Shown: positions 8,340-15,385 of the stretch, one piece after another | How positions within the stretch are numbered: position 1 is the stretch's first letter | Layout of the letters: each line of letters opens with the position of its first letter | NCBI RefSeq assembly: GCF_022965755.1 | Contig: NZ_CP095187.1 | Span: 2,604,001 to 2,668,000 of the forward strand | Reading direction: 5' to 3' | DNA: 64,000 bases | From: Pseudoxanthomonas sp. F37 | GTDB taxonomy: Bacteria > Pseudomonadota > Gammaproteobacteria > Xanthomonadales > Xanthomonadaceae | The notes under the pieces: generated by a model | Seen by the model: only the letters and a program-made list of their open reading frames with translations | What the model was told of the DNA's origin: nothing | Database searches by the model: none | Translations under genes and position numbers: made by a program

Positions 8340-9644
8340 ATGCCGACACCCCTGCGCGCCTCGCCCGCTTCCGCCGCTCCATCCCCGCTGCCCCAGCGCA
8401 TCCTGGTGGTGGAGAACTCGCGCACGCATGCACGCCTGATCGGCGAGGCGATCGAGCAGAAGCTCAATCTGCCCGTCGTCTACGCGGCGACGCTGGCGGA
8501 GGCCCGCGCGGCGCTGGAACGGCATCCGGACTGGTTCATGGTGGTCACCAGCCTGGTGCTGGCCGATGGCAGCCACGACGAGGTGGTGGAGTTCTTCCTG
8601 TCGCGCCAGTTGCCGACGGTGGTGGTCAGCGGGGTCTACGACGACGGCCTGCGCGAACAGGTGCTGCGCCGGCAGGTGGTGGACTATGTGCTGAAGAACA
8701 CGCCCGGCAGCATCGATTACCTGGTGTGGCTGGTGCAGCGGCTGGAGCGCAACCGGCGCATCGCGGCGCTGGTGGTCGACGATTCGCGCTCGGCCCGCCA
8801 GCACGCGGCGGCGCTGCTGGCGATGTACGGCTTCCGGGTGATCGAGGCGGCCGATGGCGAGGCGGGCCTGGCGATGCTGGACGCCAACCCCGACATCCGC
8901 CTGGCCATCGTCGACCAGGAGATGCCCGGCATGAAGGGGCACGAGTTCACCCGCCGCCTGCGCGCGCGCCACGCCCGCGACCACCTGGCCATCATCGGCA
9001 TCTCGGGCACCAGCGACGGCAGCCTGGTGCCGCGCTTCCTGAAGAGCGGCGCCAACGATTTCCTGCACAAGCCGTTCTCGCGCGAAGAATTCTTCTGCCG
9101 CGTCTCGCAGAACATCGACCAGCTGGAACTGATCGGCACGCTGCAGGACCTGGCCACGCGCGACTTCCTGACCGGCCTGCCCAACCGCCGGCACTTCCTG
9201 GCCGAATGCCACGCGCTGCTGCCCAACACCCTGGGACGCCAGCAGTCGGTGACGGCGGCCATCATCGACATCGACCACTTCAAGCACATCAACGACACCT
9301 ACGGCCACGAAGCCGGCGACGTGGCGCTGAAGGCCGTCGCCCAGGCCATCGCCCGCCATGCGGGCACGCAGGACCTGGTGGCGCGCTTCGGCGGCGAGGA
9401 GTTCTGCGCGCTGGTGCCCTACCTGGGCGAAAGCGAGTCGGTGGACTACTTCGAATCGCTGCGCGCGCAGATCGAAGCGCTGGAGGTCGACGTCGGCGGA
9501 CCGAAGCTGCGGATGACCGTCAGCATCGGCGTGTTCCGCACGCGCTTCCCGGGACAGACGCTCAACCACCTGTTGAGCGAAGCCGACCGGCGCCTGTATC
9601 TGGCCAAGGCCGGTGGGCGGAACCGGGTGGTGTCGGGCGGCTAA
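8340..9644 (+). CDS. Response regulator with two receiver domains and a GGDEF diguanylate cyclase domain
   Basis: This 434-residue cytoplasmic signalling protein has two receiver domains and a GGDEF domain. The first receiver (about 20-135) has a Thr-Ser (VVTSLVLADGS) where the phospho-acceptor Asp is expected, so it is probably not phosphorylated. The second (about 142-262) keeps the acidic pair VDD, Asp192 in IVDQEMPGMKG and the switch Lys in FLHKPFS. The GGDEF domain (about 275-430) has DFLTGLPNRRHF, IDIDHFKHINDTYGHEAGD and an intact GGEEF (351-355), predicting c-di-GMP synthesis. No RxxD inhibitory site is seen where expected before GGEEF. A FliA-type promoter precedes it, linking it to motility. 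No cognate kinase is adjacent. Confidence 0.9.
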   Translation: MPTPLRASPASAAPSPLPQRILVVENSRTHARLIGEAIEQKLNLPVVYAATLAEARAALERHPDWFMVVTSLVLADGSHDEVVEFFLSRQLPTVVVSGVYDDGLREQVLRRQVVDYVLKNTPGSIDYLVWLVQRLERNRRIAALVVDDSRSARQHAAALLAMYGFRVIEAADGEAGLAMLDANPDIRLAIVDQEMPGMKGHEFTRRLRARHARDHLAIIGISGTSDGSLVPRFLKSGANDFLHKPFSREEFFCRVSQNIDQLELIGTLQDLATRDFLTGLPNRRHFLAECHALLPNTLGRQQSVTAAIIDIDHFKHINDTYGHEAGDVALKAVAQAIARHAGTQDLVARFGGEEFCALVPYLGESESVDYFESLRAQIEALEVDVGGPKLRMTVSIGVFRTRFPGQTLNHLLSEADRRLYLAKAGGRNRVVSGG

Positions 9645-9653
9645 CCGCTCTGC

Positions 9654-9797
9654 GTAGGAGCGACGTGAGTCGCGACCGGAAAAATGAAGCGCCCGGGAGA
9701 AGCGCGATGCTGGCGAGCATCGACCCGGCACTGGCAGGGGCCCTCTCGCCCCAAGGGTACTGATCGCGCTAGGCCTCCGGTCGCGACTTACGTCGCT
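9654..9797. repeat. Family A palindromic repeat, interrupted by the IS110 element
   Basis: The left arm is 9654-9679 (GTAGGAGCGACGTGAGTCGC...). The right arm starts at 9777 (CCGGTCGCGACTTACGTCGCT) and stops at the core CT of 9796-9797. The missing end of the arm, CCTACA, is found at 10937-10942 on the other side of the insertion sequence. Joining 9797 to 10937 restores the canonical arm end GTCGCTCCTACA. The roughly 97-base spacer carries a short hairpin (GATGCT/AGCATC). It also carries a 19-base segment (9743-9761) that resembles the sequence just before the transposase start. Confidence 0.85.
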
Positions 9798-9802
9798 TGT
9801 GT

Positions 9803-9970
9803 CTATCGATTGGGTAGATTGCGTTGTGAGAGCGGAGTGCGGCAGCCCGATATGTCGCTGTGCGTTAGCACGTGTAGGAGTCCGGGGCGCCGCACTCCGT
9901 ACTCCCATCTCAAGCCCGAACAGTTGCACGGATGGCAGTCCGCAGTACAAGCCAGGGATCGATGGGAGTG
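9803..9970 (+). ncRNA. Predicted IS110 bridge RNA with target- and donor-binding loops
   Basis: The leader folds into three parts. A small 5' hairpin is CTATC/GGTAG (9803-9817). The target loop has an 11-bp stem (9833-9843 with 9889-9899) and an inner GTGC/GCAC hairpin (9860-9871). The donor loop has a 9-bp stem (9901-9909 with 9961-9969) and an inner CGGA/TCCG hairpin. In the target loop, TATGTCGCT (9851-9859) matches the top strand left of the insertion, TACGTCGCT, with one wobble. TGTAGGAG (9873-9880) is complementary to the right half, CTCCTACA. In the donor loop, ACAGTTG (9920-9926) matches the element's right end (10927-10933), and ACAAG (9947-9951) is complementary to core plus left end, CTTGT (9796-9800). 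This is the arrangement described for the IS621 bridge RNA. Transcript ends are approximate. Confidence 0.8.
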
Positions 9971-10000
9971 CTCTCGCCCCTAGGCTACTACGGAGTGCGC

Positions 10001-10924
10001 ATGAATTCGTACGTCGGCATCGATGTCTCCAAGGACGAACTGGTCGTCCATGTCCTGCCCGCCCAGCAGGACCGCGTGTTTCCCAACACCGCTCAGGGTC
10101 TAGTCGGACTGGTCGGCTGGCTGCTGGAACTGGAAGGCTGCCGGGTTGCCTTCGAGGCCAGCGGCGGCTATGAACGCGATCTGTTGGATGGACTGCACCA
10201 GGCCGGTGTGGCGGCCGTGCGTTTGCCGGCCCGGCGTCCACGCGATCTGGCCAGAGCGTTGGGCTTGAAGGCCAAGACCGATGCCCTGGATGCCCGCGTG
10301 CTGGCCCTGGCCGCGCAGATGCTGCCGGCCACTACCACGCCCCCTGCGACCGCTCCGATGCAGAACCTGCGCGAGTGGTTGCAACTGCGCACGGCCCTGG
10401 TGCAGGAGCGCGACAATCATCGCCGACGGATCCAGCAGGTGCGCCAAGCCTCTGTGCAGACCTTCCTGCGCTCGGTCATCGACAGCCTGCAACAGCGAAT
10501 TGCCCAGGTCGAGCAGCAACTACGCTGCGCCCTTGAACGCTGTCCCGTCCAGATCGGCGCCGCGCCGGGACTGGGCCCGATCCTGCGTGCCACCCTGGCC
10601 GCCCGCCTGCCGGAACTGGGCCAGCTGGACCGGCGGCAGATCGCCTCCCTGGTCGGTCTGGCGCCCTACAACCGCGACAGTGGACGCTGGCGTGGTCAGC
10701 GCTGCATCGGAGGCGGAAGGGCCGATGTGCGACGCGTGCTCTACATGGCGACCTGGGCCGCCATCCGGGCACGCTCACCCCTGGCGCAGACCTACCAGCG
10801 GCTGGTAGCCGCAGGTAAACCCAAGAAGCTCGCAGTGACCGCCTGCATGCGCAAGTACCTGACCATGCTCAACGCCATGGCGCGCGATCAAGCGCCATGG
10901 GCGCCTGCTACGTCGACGGCCTAG
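10001..10924 (+). CDS. IS110-family DEDD/serine transposase (recombinase)
   Basis: This 307-residue transposase begins MNSYVGIDVSKDEL. The RuvC-like N-terminal domain carries the DEDD set Asp8, Glu52, Asp94 and Asp97 (GIDVS, FEASGGYE, KTDALDAR). A central coiled region (about 120-180) leads to the C-terminal Tnp20 domain, with the helix-hairpin-like IGAAPGLGPILRATLAARLP. The proposed nucleophile is Ser227 in GLAPYNRDSGRW, followed by GGGRADVRRVLYMA. All catalytic residues are present and the frame is intact. The start has GGAG six bases upstream; a longer frame from 9932 would overlap the predicted bridge RNA donor loop. Confidence 0.95.
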   Translation: MNSYVGIDVSKDELVVHVLPAQQDRVFPNTAQGLVGLVGWLLELEGCRVAFEASGGYERDLLDGLHQAGVAAVRLPARRPRDLARALGLKAKTDALDARVLALAAQMLPATTTPPATAPMQNLREWLQLRTALVQERDNHRRRIQQVRQASVQTFLRSVIDSLQQRIAQVEQQLRCALERCPVQIGAAPGLGPILRATLAARLPELGQLDRRQIASLVGLAPYNRDSGRWRGQRCIGGGRADVRRVLYMATWAAIRARSPLAQTYQRLVAAGKPKKLAVTACMRKYLTMLNAMARDQAPWAPATSTA

Positions 10925-11059
10925 ACACAGTTGACTCCTACAAGGGCCCATCGCTCCCTGCGACCGGATGTCGCAGCATTGATTCCGATCAATGCCGCGA
11001 CGCCCGCGCGCACCTAGATTCCCGCTGCATACCGGCATCCGCCGGCAGGGGATACGCAC

Positions 11060-11521
11060 ATGACACTGCTGATCTGGCAGGACGACATGGACACGGGCAT
11101 CGACATCATCGACGGCCAACACCGCCGCATCGTGGAGATGATCAACCATCTGCACATCACCCAGAAATCGATGGAACGCTTCGCCGTGGGCGAAGTGATC
11201 GACGAGCTGGTCGACTACACCCTCTCGCACTTCGCCTTCGAGGAAGAACTGATGGAGGAGGCGGGCTACCCGTTCAGTGCCGCCCACAAGCGCGTGCACG
11301 AGGTCTTCACCAAGCGCGTATCGGAGTACCGGCTGCGTTTCGAAGCGGGCGAGGATATCGTGGACGACCTGCGCAGCATGCTGTCGCGCTGGCTGTTCAA
11401 TCACATCCGCAACGACGACAAGGCCTACGCCGATTCGGTGAAGCGGCACCTCAACCACTTCGTCAGGGAACACCAGCAGGGCGGCTGGCTGAGCCGTACC
11501 GTGAAGCGCCTGTTCGGATAG
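11060..11521 (+). CDS. Bacteriohemerythrin
   Basis: This 153-residue four-helix non-heme di-iron protein binds oxygen. It keeps the family opening [20 protein letters not shown]. The iron ligands are His21, His57, Glu61, His76, His80, His115 and Asp119 (HFAFEE, HKRVH, HIRNDD). Such proteins act in oxygen sensing, storage or delivery and are often linked with motility or c-di-GMP signalling, as suggested by the diguanylate cyclase on the other side of the IS110 element. The IS insertion probably separates this gene from its original upstream context. It converges with the transporter gene across a 5-base gap containing a hairpin. Confidence 0.92.
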   Translation: MTLLIWQDDMDTGIDIIDGQHRRIVEMINHLHITQKSMERFAVGEVIDELVDYTLSHFAFEEELMEEAGYPFSAAHKRVHEVFTKRVSEYRLRFEAGEDIVDDLRSMLSRWLFNHIRNDDKAYADSVKRHLNHFVREHQQGGWLSRTVKRLFG

Positions 11522-11539
11522 CGCCGCTACCTGCGGCGC
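11521..11539. terminator. Short GC hairpin at convergent gene ends
   Basis: GCGCCGC (11521-11527) pairs with GCGGCGC (11533-11539) around TACCT. It overlaps the last base of the hemerythrin stop codon and the stop region of the opposing transporter gene. No U-tract is present, so termination strength is uncertain, but the placement suits a shared bidirectional signal. Confidence 0.4.
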
Positions 11540-12804
11540 GGCATCGCCAGCAGCGCGAGCAGGGTGAGCGTGGCCATACCGGCCAGGTACCCGCCCACCG
11601 ACGCCAGCCCGTAACGCTCTCCCAGGCGCGTGGCGATGTAAGGAGCCGGCGACGCCCCCAGGATGCCCGCCAGGTTGAACGCCAGCGACGCGCCGGTGTA
11701 GCGCACCGCCGTGGGGAACATCTCCGCCAGGATCGTGCCGCACGGCCCGTAGGTCAGCCCCATCGCGCCCAGCCCCAGCGCCAGGAAGGCGAGCACGCCC
11801 AGGTCGCTGCCCGATTCCAGCAACGGCGCGAACACGAAGCCGAAGCCGATGATCAGCACCGTCGCCACGATCATCGCGTTGCGACGGCCGAAACGGTCGG
11901 CATACAGCGCCGACAGCGGGATGGTCAGCGCGAAGAACAGCACGCCCACCATCTGCAGCATCAGGAAGTGTTCGCGCGGGTAGCCGAGCTTGGAGGTGCC
12001 CCAGCTCAGCGCGAATACCGTCATCAGGTAGAACAGCACGAAGGTCGCCACCAGGGCGAAGGTGCCGGTGACCAGGGCGAACGGGTGCTCGCGCACCGCG
12101 GTCAGCATCGGCAGCCTGACCCGTTCGTCCCGGTCCAGCGCCTTCTGGAAGTCCGGTGTCTCGGTGATCCGCAGGCGCACCCACAGGCCGACGAATACCA
12201 GCGCCGCGCTGGCGAGGAACGGGATGCGCCAGCCCCACGCGAGGAACTGCGCATCCGTCATCATTCCGGTCAGCAGCAGGAAGATGCCGGTCGAGCACAG
12301 GAACCCCAGGGGCGCGCCCAGTTGCGGGAACATGCCGTACCACGCGCGCCTGCCGGGCGGTGCGTTCTCGGTGGCCAGCAGCACGGCCCCGCCCCATTCC
12401 CCGCCCAGGCCGATGCCCTGCCCCAGGCGGCACAGGGCCAGCAGCGCCGGCGCCGCCACGCCGACCTGCGCATAGGTGGGCAGCAGGCCGATGACGACCG
12501 TCGAAATGCCCATCGTCAGCAGGGCCGCCACCAGCGTCGCCTTGCGGCCGATGCGGTCGCCGAAATGGCCGAACAGCGCCGAGCCGACCGGCCGCGCGAT
12601 GAACGCCAGCGCGAAGGTGGCGAAGGACTGCAGCGTGGCCGTGGCGGGATCGCTCTGCGGGAAGAACAGCTTGGGGAAGACGATCACCGCCGCCGTGGCG
12701 TAGATGTAGAAATCGAAGAACTCGATGGTGGTGCCGATCAGGCTGGCGAACAGCACGCGGCCGGGGGAATTGGCGGGCGAAGAGGCAACGGCGGTGGCGG
12801 TCAT
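11527..12804 (-). CDS. MFS transporter, metabolite:H+ symporter (MHS) type
   Basis: This 425-residue protein has about 12 hydrophobic segments. It shows the MHS pattern: the first membrane segment with IGTTIEFFDFYIYATAA, the long loop motif GHFGDRIGRKATLV between segments 2 and 3, and a second loop motif ADRFGRRNAMI after segment 8. Relatives (ProP, KgtP, ShiA) import betaines or organic acids. It lies between the oxidase and aldehyde dehydrogenase parts of the polyamine island, so uptake of an amine-derived acid or a related substrate is plausible. The substrate cannot be deduced from sequence. The start at 12804 opens directly with a short polar leader before segment 1. Confidence 0.85.
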   Translation of the reverse strand: MTATAVASSPANSPGRVLFASLIGTTIEFFDFYIYATAAVIVFPKLFFPQSDPATATLQSFATFALAFIARPVGSALFGHFGDRIGRKATLVAALLTMGISTVVIGLLPTYAQVGVAAPALLALCRLGQGIGLGGEWGGAVLLATENAPPGRRAWYGMFPQLGAPLGFLCSTGIFLLLTGMMTDAQFLAWGWRIPFLASAALVFVGLWVRLRITETPDFQKALDRDERVRLPMLTAVREHPFALVTGTFALVATFVLFYLMTVFALSWGTSKLGYPREHFLMLQMVGVLFFALTIPLSALYADRFGRRNAMIVATVLIIGFGFVFAPLLESGSDLGVLAFLALGLGAMGLTYGPCGTILAEMFPTAVRYTGASLAFNLAGILGASPAPYIATRLGERYGLASVGGYLAGMATLTLLALLAMPRRR

Positions 12805-12872
12805 GGACGGGCCGGTCGGTGGGACGTGGGCGATTCTGGCAGAACCACAAGCGGCGGTGCTCAGTGGGTCTT

Positions 12873-13014
12873 CCCTCTCCCCGCCTGCGGGGAGAGGGGG
12901 CCGGAGGGCGGGTGAGGGGCGAACGGAGATGCGAGCGCTGCGCGCCCGGCCCGTTGCCGCGCCTGCCCCTCATCCGCCCGTTGGGCACCTTCTCCCCGCC
13001 TCGCGGGGAGAAGG
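12873..13014. repeat. Dispersed repeat, family D (CTCCCCGC/GCGGGGAG hairpins at both ends)
   Basis: The unit starts with the hairpin CCCTCTCCCC/GGGGAGAGGG (12873-12898) and ends with CCTTCTCCCCG/CGGGGAGAAGG (12988-13014). Between them are GGCGGGTGAGGGGCGAACGG and its counterpart GCCCCTCATCCGCCC. A closely similar copy lies at 60009-60164, and a fragment at about 14576-14618. It occupies most of the gap between the transporter and the aldehyde dehydrogenase. Confidence 0.8.
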
Positions 13015-13051
13015 AACAGCGCGGACCTGCGACAGGAGGGAGAGACGGCGA

Positions 13052-14554
13052 TCAGCTCCCCAGGTTGATCCAGGTCGCCTTGATCTCGGTGTACTTGTCG
13101 AAGGCATGCAGCGACTTGTCCCGGCCGTTGCCGGACTGCTTGTAGCCTCCGAACGGCGCGGTCATGTCGCCGCCGTCCCAGTAGTTCACCCACACGCTGC
13201 CCGCACGCAGCCTGCGCGCCACGCGATGGGCGCGGCTGATGTCGCGCGTCCACACGCCAGCGGCCAGCCCGTACTCGCTGTCGTTGGCCATCCGCAGCGC
13301 TTCTTCTTCACTGTCGAAGGCGATCACCGACAGCACCGGGCCGAAGATCTCCTCGCGGCTGATCGTGTGTTCGTGCGCGACGTCGTCGAACACGGTCGGC
13401 TCGAGGTAGCACCCGCCGCTGACCACCTCGGCGCGCTGCCCGCCCAGCGCCAGCCGCGCGCCCTCGGCCTTGCCCTTCTCGATGTAGTCCAGCACCCGCC
13501 GCGTCTGCCCTTCGTCCACCATCGCGCCCATCGGCGCGCCGGGGTCCAGCGGGTGGCGCGGGCGCATGGCCTTGCCGGCCTGGACCACGCGGGCGACGAA
13601 TTCCTCCTTGATCGAGCGCTCCACCAGCAGGCGGGAAGCCGCGGTGCAGACTTCGCCCTGGTTGTAGAAGATGCCGCCGGCCGCGGCCTTCGCCGCCACC
13701 TCCAGGTCGTGCGCATCGGCGAACACGATGTTCGGACTCTTGCCGCCGCATTCCATGTACGCGCGCTTCATGTTCGACAGGCCCGCGCACTGCAGCAGGC
13801 GCTTGCCGACCGCGGTGGAACCGGTGAACACCAGGCCGTCCACGTCCATGTGCAGCGCCAGCGGCTCGCCCGCGGTCTTGCCGAAGCCGGGCACCACGTT
13901 CAGCACGCCGGCCGGGATGCCGGCCTCGATCGCCAGTTCGGCCAGGCGGATCGCGGTCAGCGGCGACTTTTCCGACGGCTTCAGCACGATGGAATTGCCC
14001 ATCGCCAGCGCCGGGGCCAGCTTCCACGTGGCCATCAGCAGCGGGAAGTTCCACGGCACGATGGCGCCGATGACACCCAGCGGTTCGCGCGTCACCAGGC
14101 CCAGTTCGTCCTGCCCGGTGGCGGCGACCTCGCCGTAGACCTTGTCCAGCGCCTCGGCGGTCCAGCCCATGCAGCGGATGGTCGCGGCCAGATCGACGCT
14201 GCGCGCATCGCCGACCGGTTTGCCCATGTCCAGCGACTCCAGCAGCGCCAGTTCGTCTGCATGCTGCTCGATCAATTGGGTGAGCTTCAGCATCACTTTC
14301 TTGCGGTGGGTCGGCCGCGCGTTGGACCAGGCGCCGGCGTCGAAACTGCGGCGCGCCGCGGCCACGGCGCGGTTGATGTCCTCTTCCTGCCCATCGGCCA
14401 CCCGCCCGAGCACGCGGCCGTCGATCGGGCTGACACAGTCGAAGGTCTTGCCCGAGGCGGCATCGACGTACCTGCCGTCGATGAAGGCCTGGGTGCGGAT
14501 CGACAGCGTGGCGGCCATCGCCTGCCAGTCCTGTTGTGTGCGGGTATTGCTCAT
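13052..14554 (-). CDS. puuC: NAD(P)-dependent aldehyde dehydrogenase, PuuC-like
   Basis: This 500-residue ALDH superfamily enzyme has the coenzyme/oxyanion segment VPWNFPLLMATWKLAPALAMGN and the Rossmann Gly motif FTGSTAVGKRL. The general base Glu lies in YMECGGKSPNIVF and the catalytic Cys in NQGEVCTAASRLLV. The C-terminal PFGGYKQSGNGRDKSLHA is typical of PuuC/betaine-type enzymes. It would oxidise gamma-glutamyl-gamma-aminobutyraldehyde to the acid, between PuuB and PuuD. It is transcribed leftward directly after the PuuR-like regulator (73-base gap). Other gamma-aminobutyraldehydes are possible substrates. Confidence 0.9.
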   Translation of the reverse strand: MSNTRTQQDWQAMAATLSIRTQAFIDGRYVDAASGKTFDCVSPIDGRVLGRVADGQEEDINRAVAAARRSFDAGAWSNARPTHRKKVMLKLTQLIEQHADELALLESLDMGKPVGDARSVDLAATIRCMGWTAEALDKVYGEVAATGQDELGLVTREPLGVIGAIVPWNFPLLMATWKLAPALAMGNSIVLKPSEKSPLTAIRLAELAIEAGIPAGVLNVVPGFGKTAGEPLALHMDVDGLVFTGSTAVGKRLLQCAGLSNMKRAYMECGGKSPNIVFADAHDLEVAAKAAAGGIFYNQGEVCTAASRLLVERSIKEEFVARVVQAGKAMRPRHPLDPGAPMGAMVDEGQTRRVLDYIEKGKAEGARLALGGQRAEVVSGGCYLEPTVFDDVAHEHTISREEIFGPVLSVIAFDSEEEALRMANDSEYGLAAGVWTRDISRAHRVARRLRAGSVWVNYWDGGDMTAPFGGYKQSGNGRDKSLHAFDKYTEIKATWINLGS

Positions 14555-14627
14555 GGAAACTCCAGGTTGTGTTCCCTTCCCCCTCGGGAGAAGGTGGCGC
14601 CTGCCTGCGGGAGAGGCGCCGAAACGA

Positions 14628-15176
14628 TCAGAACGTCGCCGGCGTATTGGCGCTGACGATCACCGCGTCCACATCGCCCATGTTGCGGAAGCGGTGCGGC
14701 GTGCGGCTTTCGAAGTAGTAGCCCTCGCCGGCCTTCAGCACGCGCACCTGTTCGCCGACCGTGACCTCCACTTCGCCGGCGATCACCACGCCCCCCTCCT
14801 CGCCGTCGTGCGCCAGCATGCTGTCGCCGGTATCGCTGCCCGGCGGCATCACCTCGCGCAGGATGCACATCTGGCGCTGCGGACGATGCTGGCCGACCAG
14901 GAAATAGTGGATGCCATTGCTGCCCACGTCCGGCAACTCGTCGGCGACATAGAAGGGACTGTCGGGCAGGCCCTTTTCCAGGTCCAGGGTGAAGAAGTCG
15001 GCCAGCGAGATGGGAATGCCGTCCAGCACCTTCTTCAGCGAACTGACCGAAGGGCTGACCTTGTTCTGCTCGATCAGCGAGATGGTGCTGTTGGTGACGC
15101 CCACGCGCTTGGCCAGCTCGCGCTGGCTGAGGCCTTTGGATTTGCGGACCAGTTGCAGGCGTGCGCCGATGTCCAT
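14628..15176 (-). CDS. puuR: XRE-cupin transcriptional regulator, PuuR-like
   Basis: This 182-residue regulator has an N-terminal lambda-repressor-like helix-turn-helix (about 5-60: IGARLQLVRKSKGLSQREL, then VTNSTISLIEQNKVSPS) and a C-terminal cupin (about 105-180: GEEGGVVIAGEVEVTVGEQ, YYFESRTPHRFRN). This matches PuuR, the repressor of putrescine degradation. Its place beside puuC and divergent from an omega-aminotransferase supports that assignment. ATG 15176 follows AGGGTGG; a 56-residue upstream extension lacks a ribosome site, covers the likely promoter and was rejected. Its promoter region contains the dyad AAAGT-N10-ACTTT (around 15191-15210), which could mediate autorepression. Confidence 0.85.
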   Translation of the reverse strand: MDIGARLQLVRKSKGLSQRELAKRVGVTNSTISLIEQNKVSPSVSSLKKVLDGIPISLADFFTLDLEKGLPDSPFYVADELPDVGSNGIHYFLVGQHRPQRQMCILREVMPPGSDTGDSMLAHDGEEGGVVIAGEVEVTVGEQVRVLKAGEGYYFESRTPHRFRNMGDVDAVIVSANTPATF

Positions 15177-15326
15177 CACCACCCTGACAGGAAAGCGGAA
15201 AGTGTTGCGGGATACTTTACACCCCGGGACCGGCCGGTCAATCCGGCGTTCCGCGACAATCCAGCGACCCGATGAACGAAGACGGGCGAAGGCGGGGGCA
15301 GGCCAGCAGATCCGACCTTCGGCACG

Positions 15327-15345
15327 GTTGTAAAGTTTTTTCAAC
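15327..15345. promoter_or_regulatory. Near-palindromic operator candidate GTTGTAAAGTTTTTTCAAC
   Basis: The 19-mer has the dyad GTTGNAAANNNTTTNCAAC with only the N positions unmatched. It sits in the 209-base divergent region between the PuuR-like regulator and the omega-aminotransferase, directly followed by CGCTAAGCTGCGG, whose TAAGCT resembles the -10 of the second ligase promoter. The half-site GTTGTAAA recurs at 5255-5262. Binding by the neighbouring XRE-cupin protein is an inference from position and symmetry. Confidence 0.55.
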
Positions 15346-15385
15346 GCGCTAAGCTGCGGCCATCCGCCCCTGCCCCGGAACCGCG

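Larger units (their letters stand above)
9798..10936 (+). mobile_element. IS110-family insertion sequence, complete, in a palindromic repeat
   Basis: The element is about 1.14 kb with a long 5' leader (203 bases), one transposase gene and a very short 3' end (12 bases), the layout of the IS110 group. Boundaries are set by the interrupted repeat: GTCG-CT at 9792-9797 on the left and CT-CCTACA at 10935-10942 on the right, sharing a CT core. There is no multi-base target duplication beyond the dinucleotide, as expected for this family. The ends carry a short inverted match, TGTGTC (9798-9803) and GACACA (10924-10929). IS110 elements are known to favour REP-type repeats. The open frame and intact ends suggest a recent or active copy. 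Confidence 0.85.

Noticed and set aside
14576-14618. Fragment of repeat family D between puuC and puuR
   Set aside because: Only the CTCGGGAGAAGG-type half is present; mentioned under the full copy but not listed separately.
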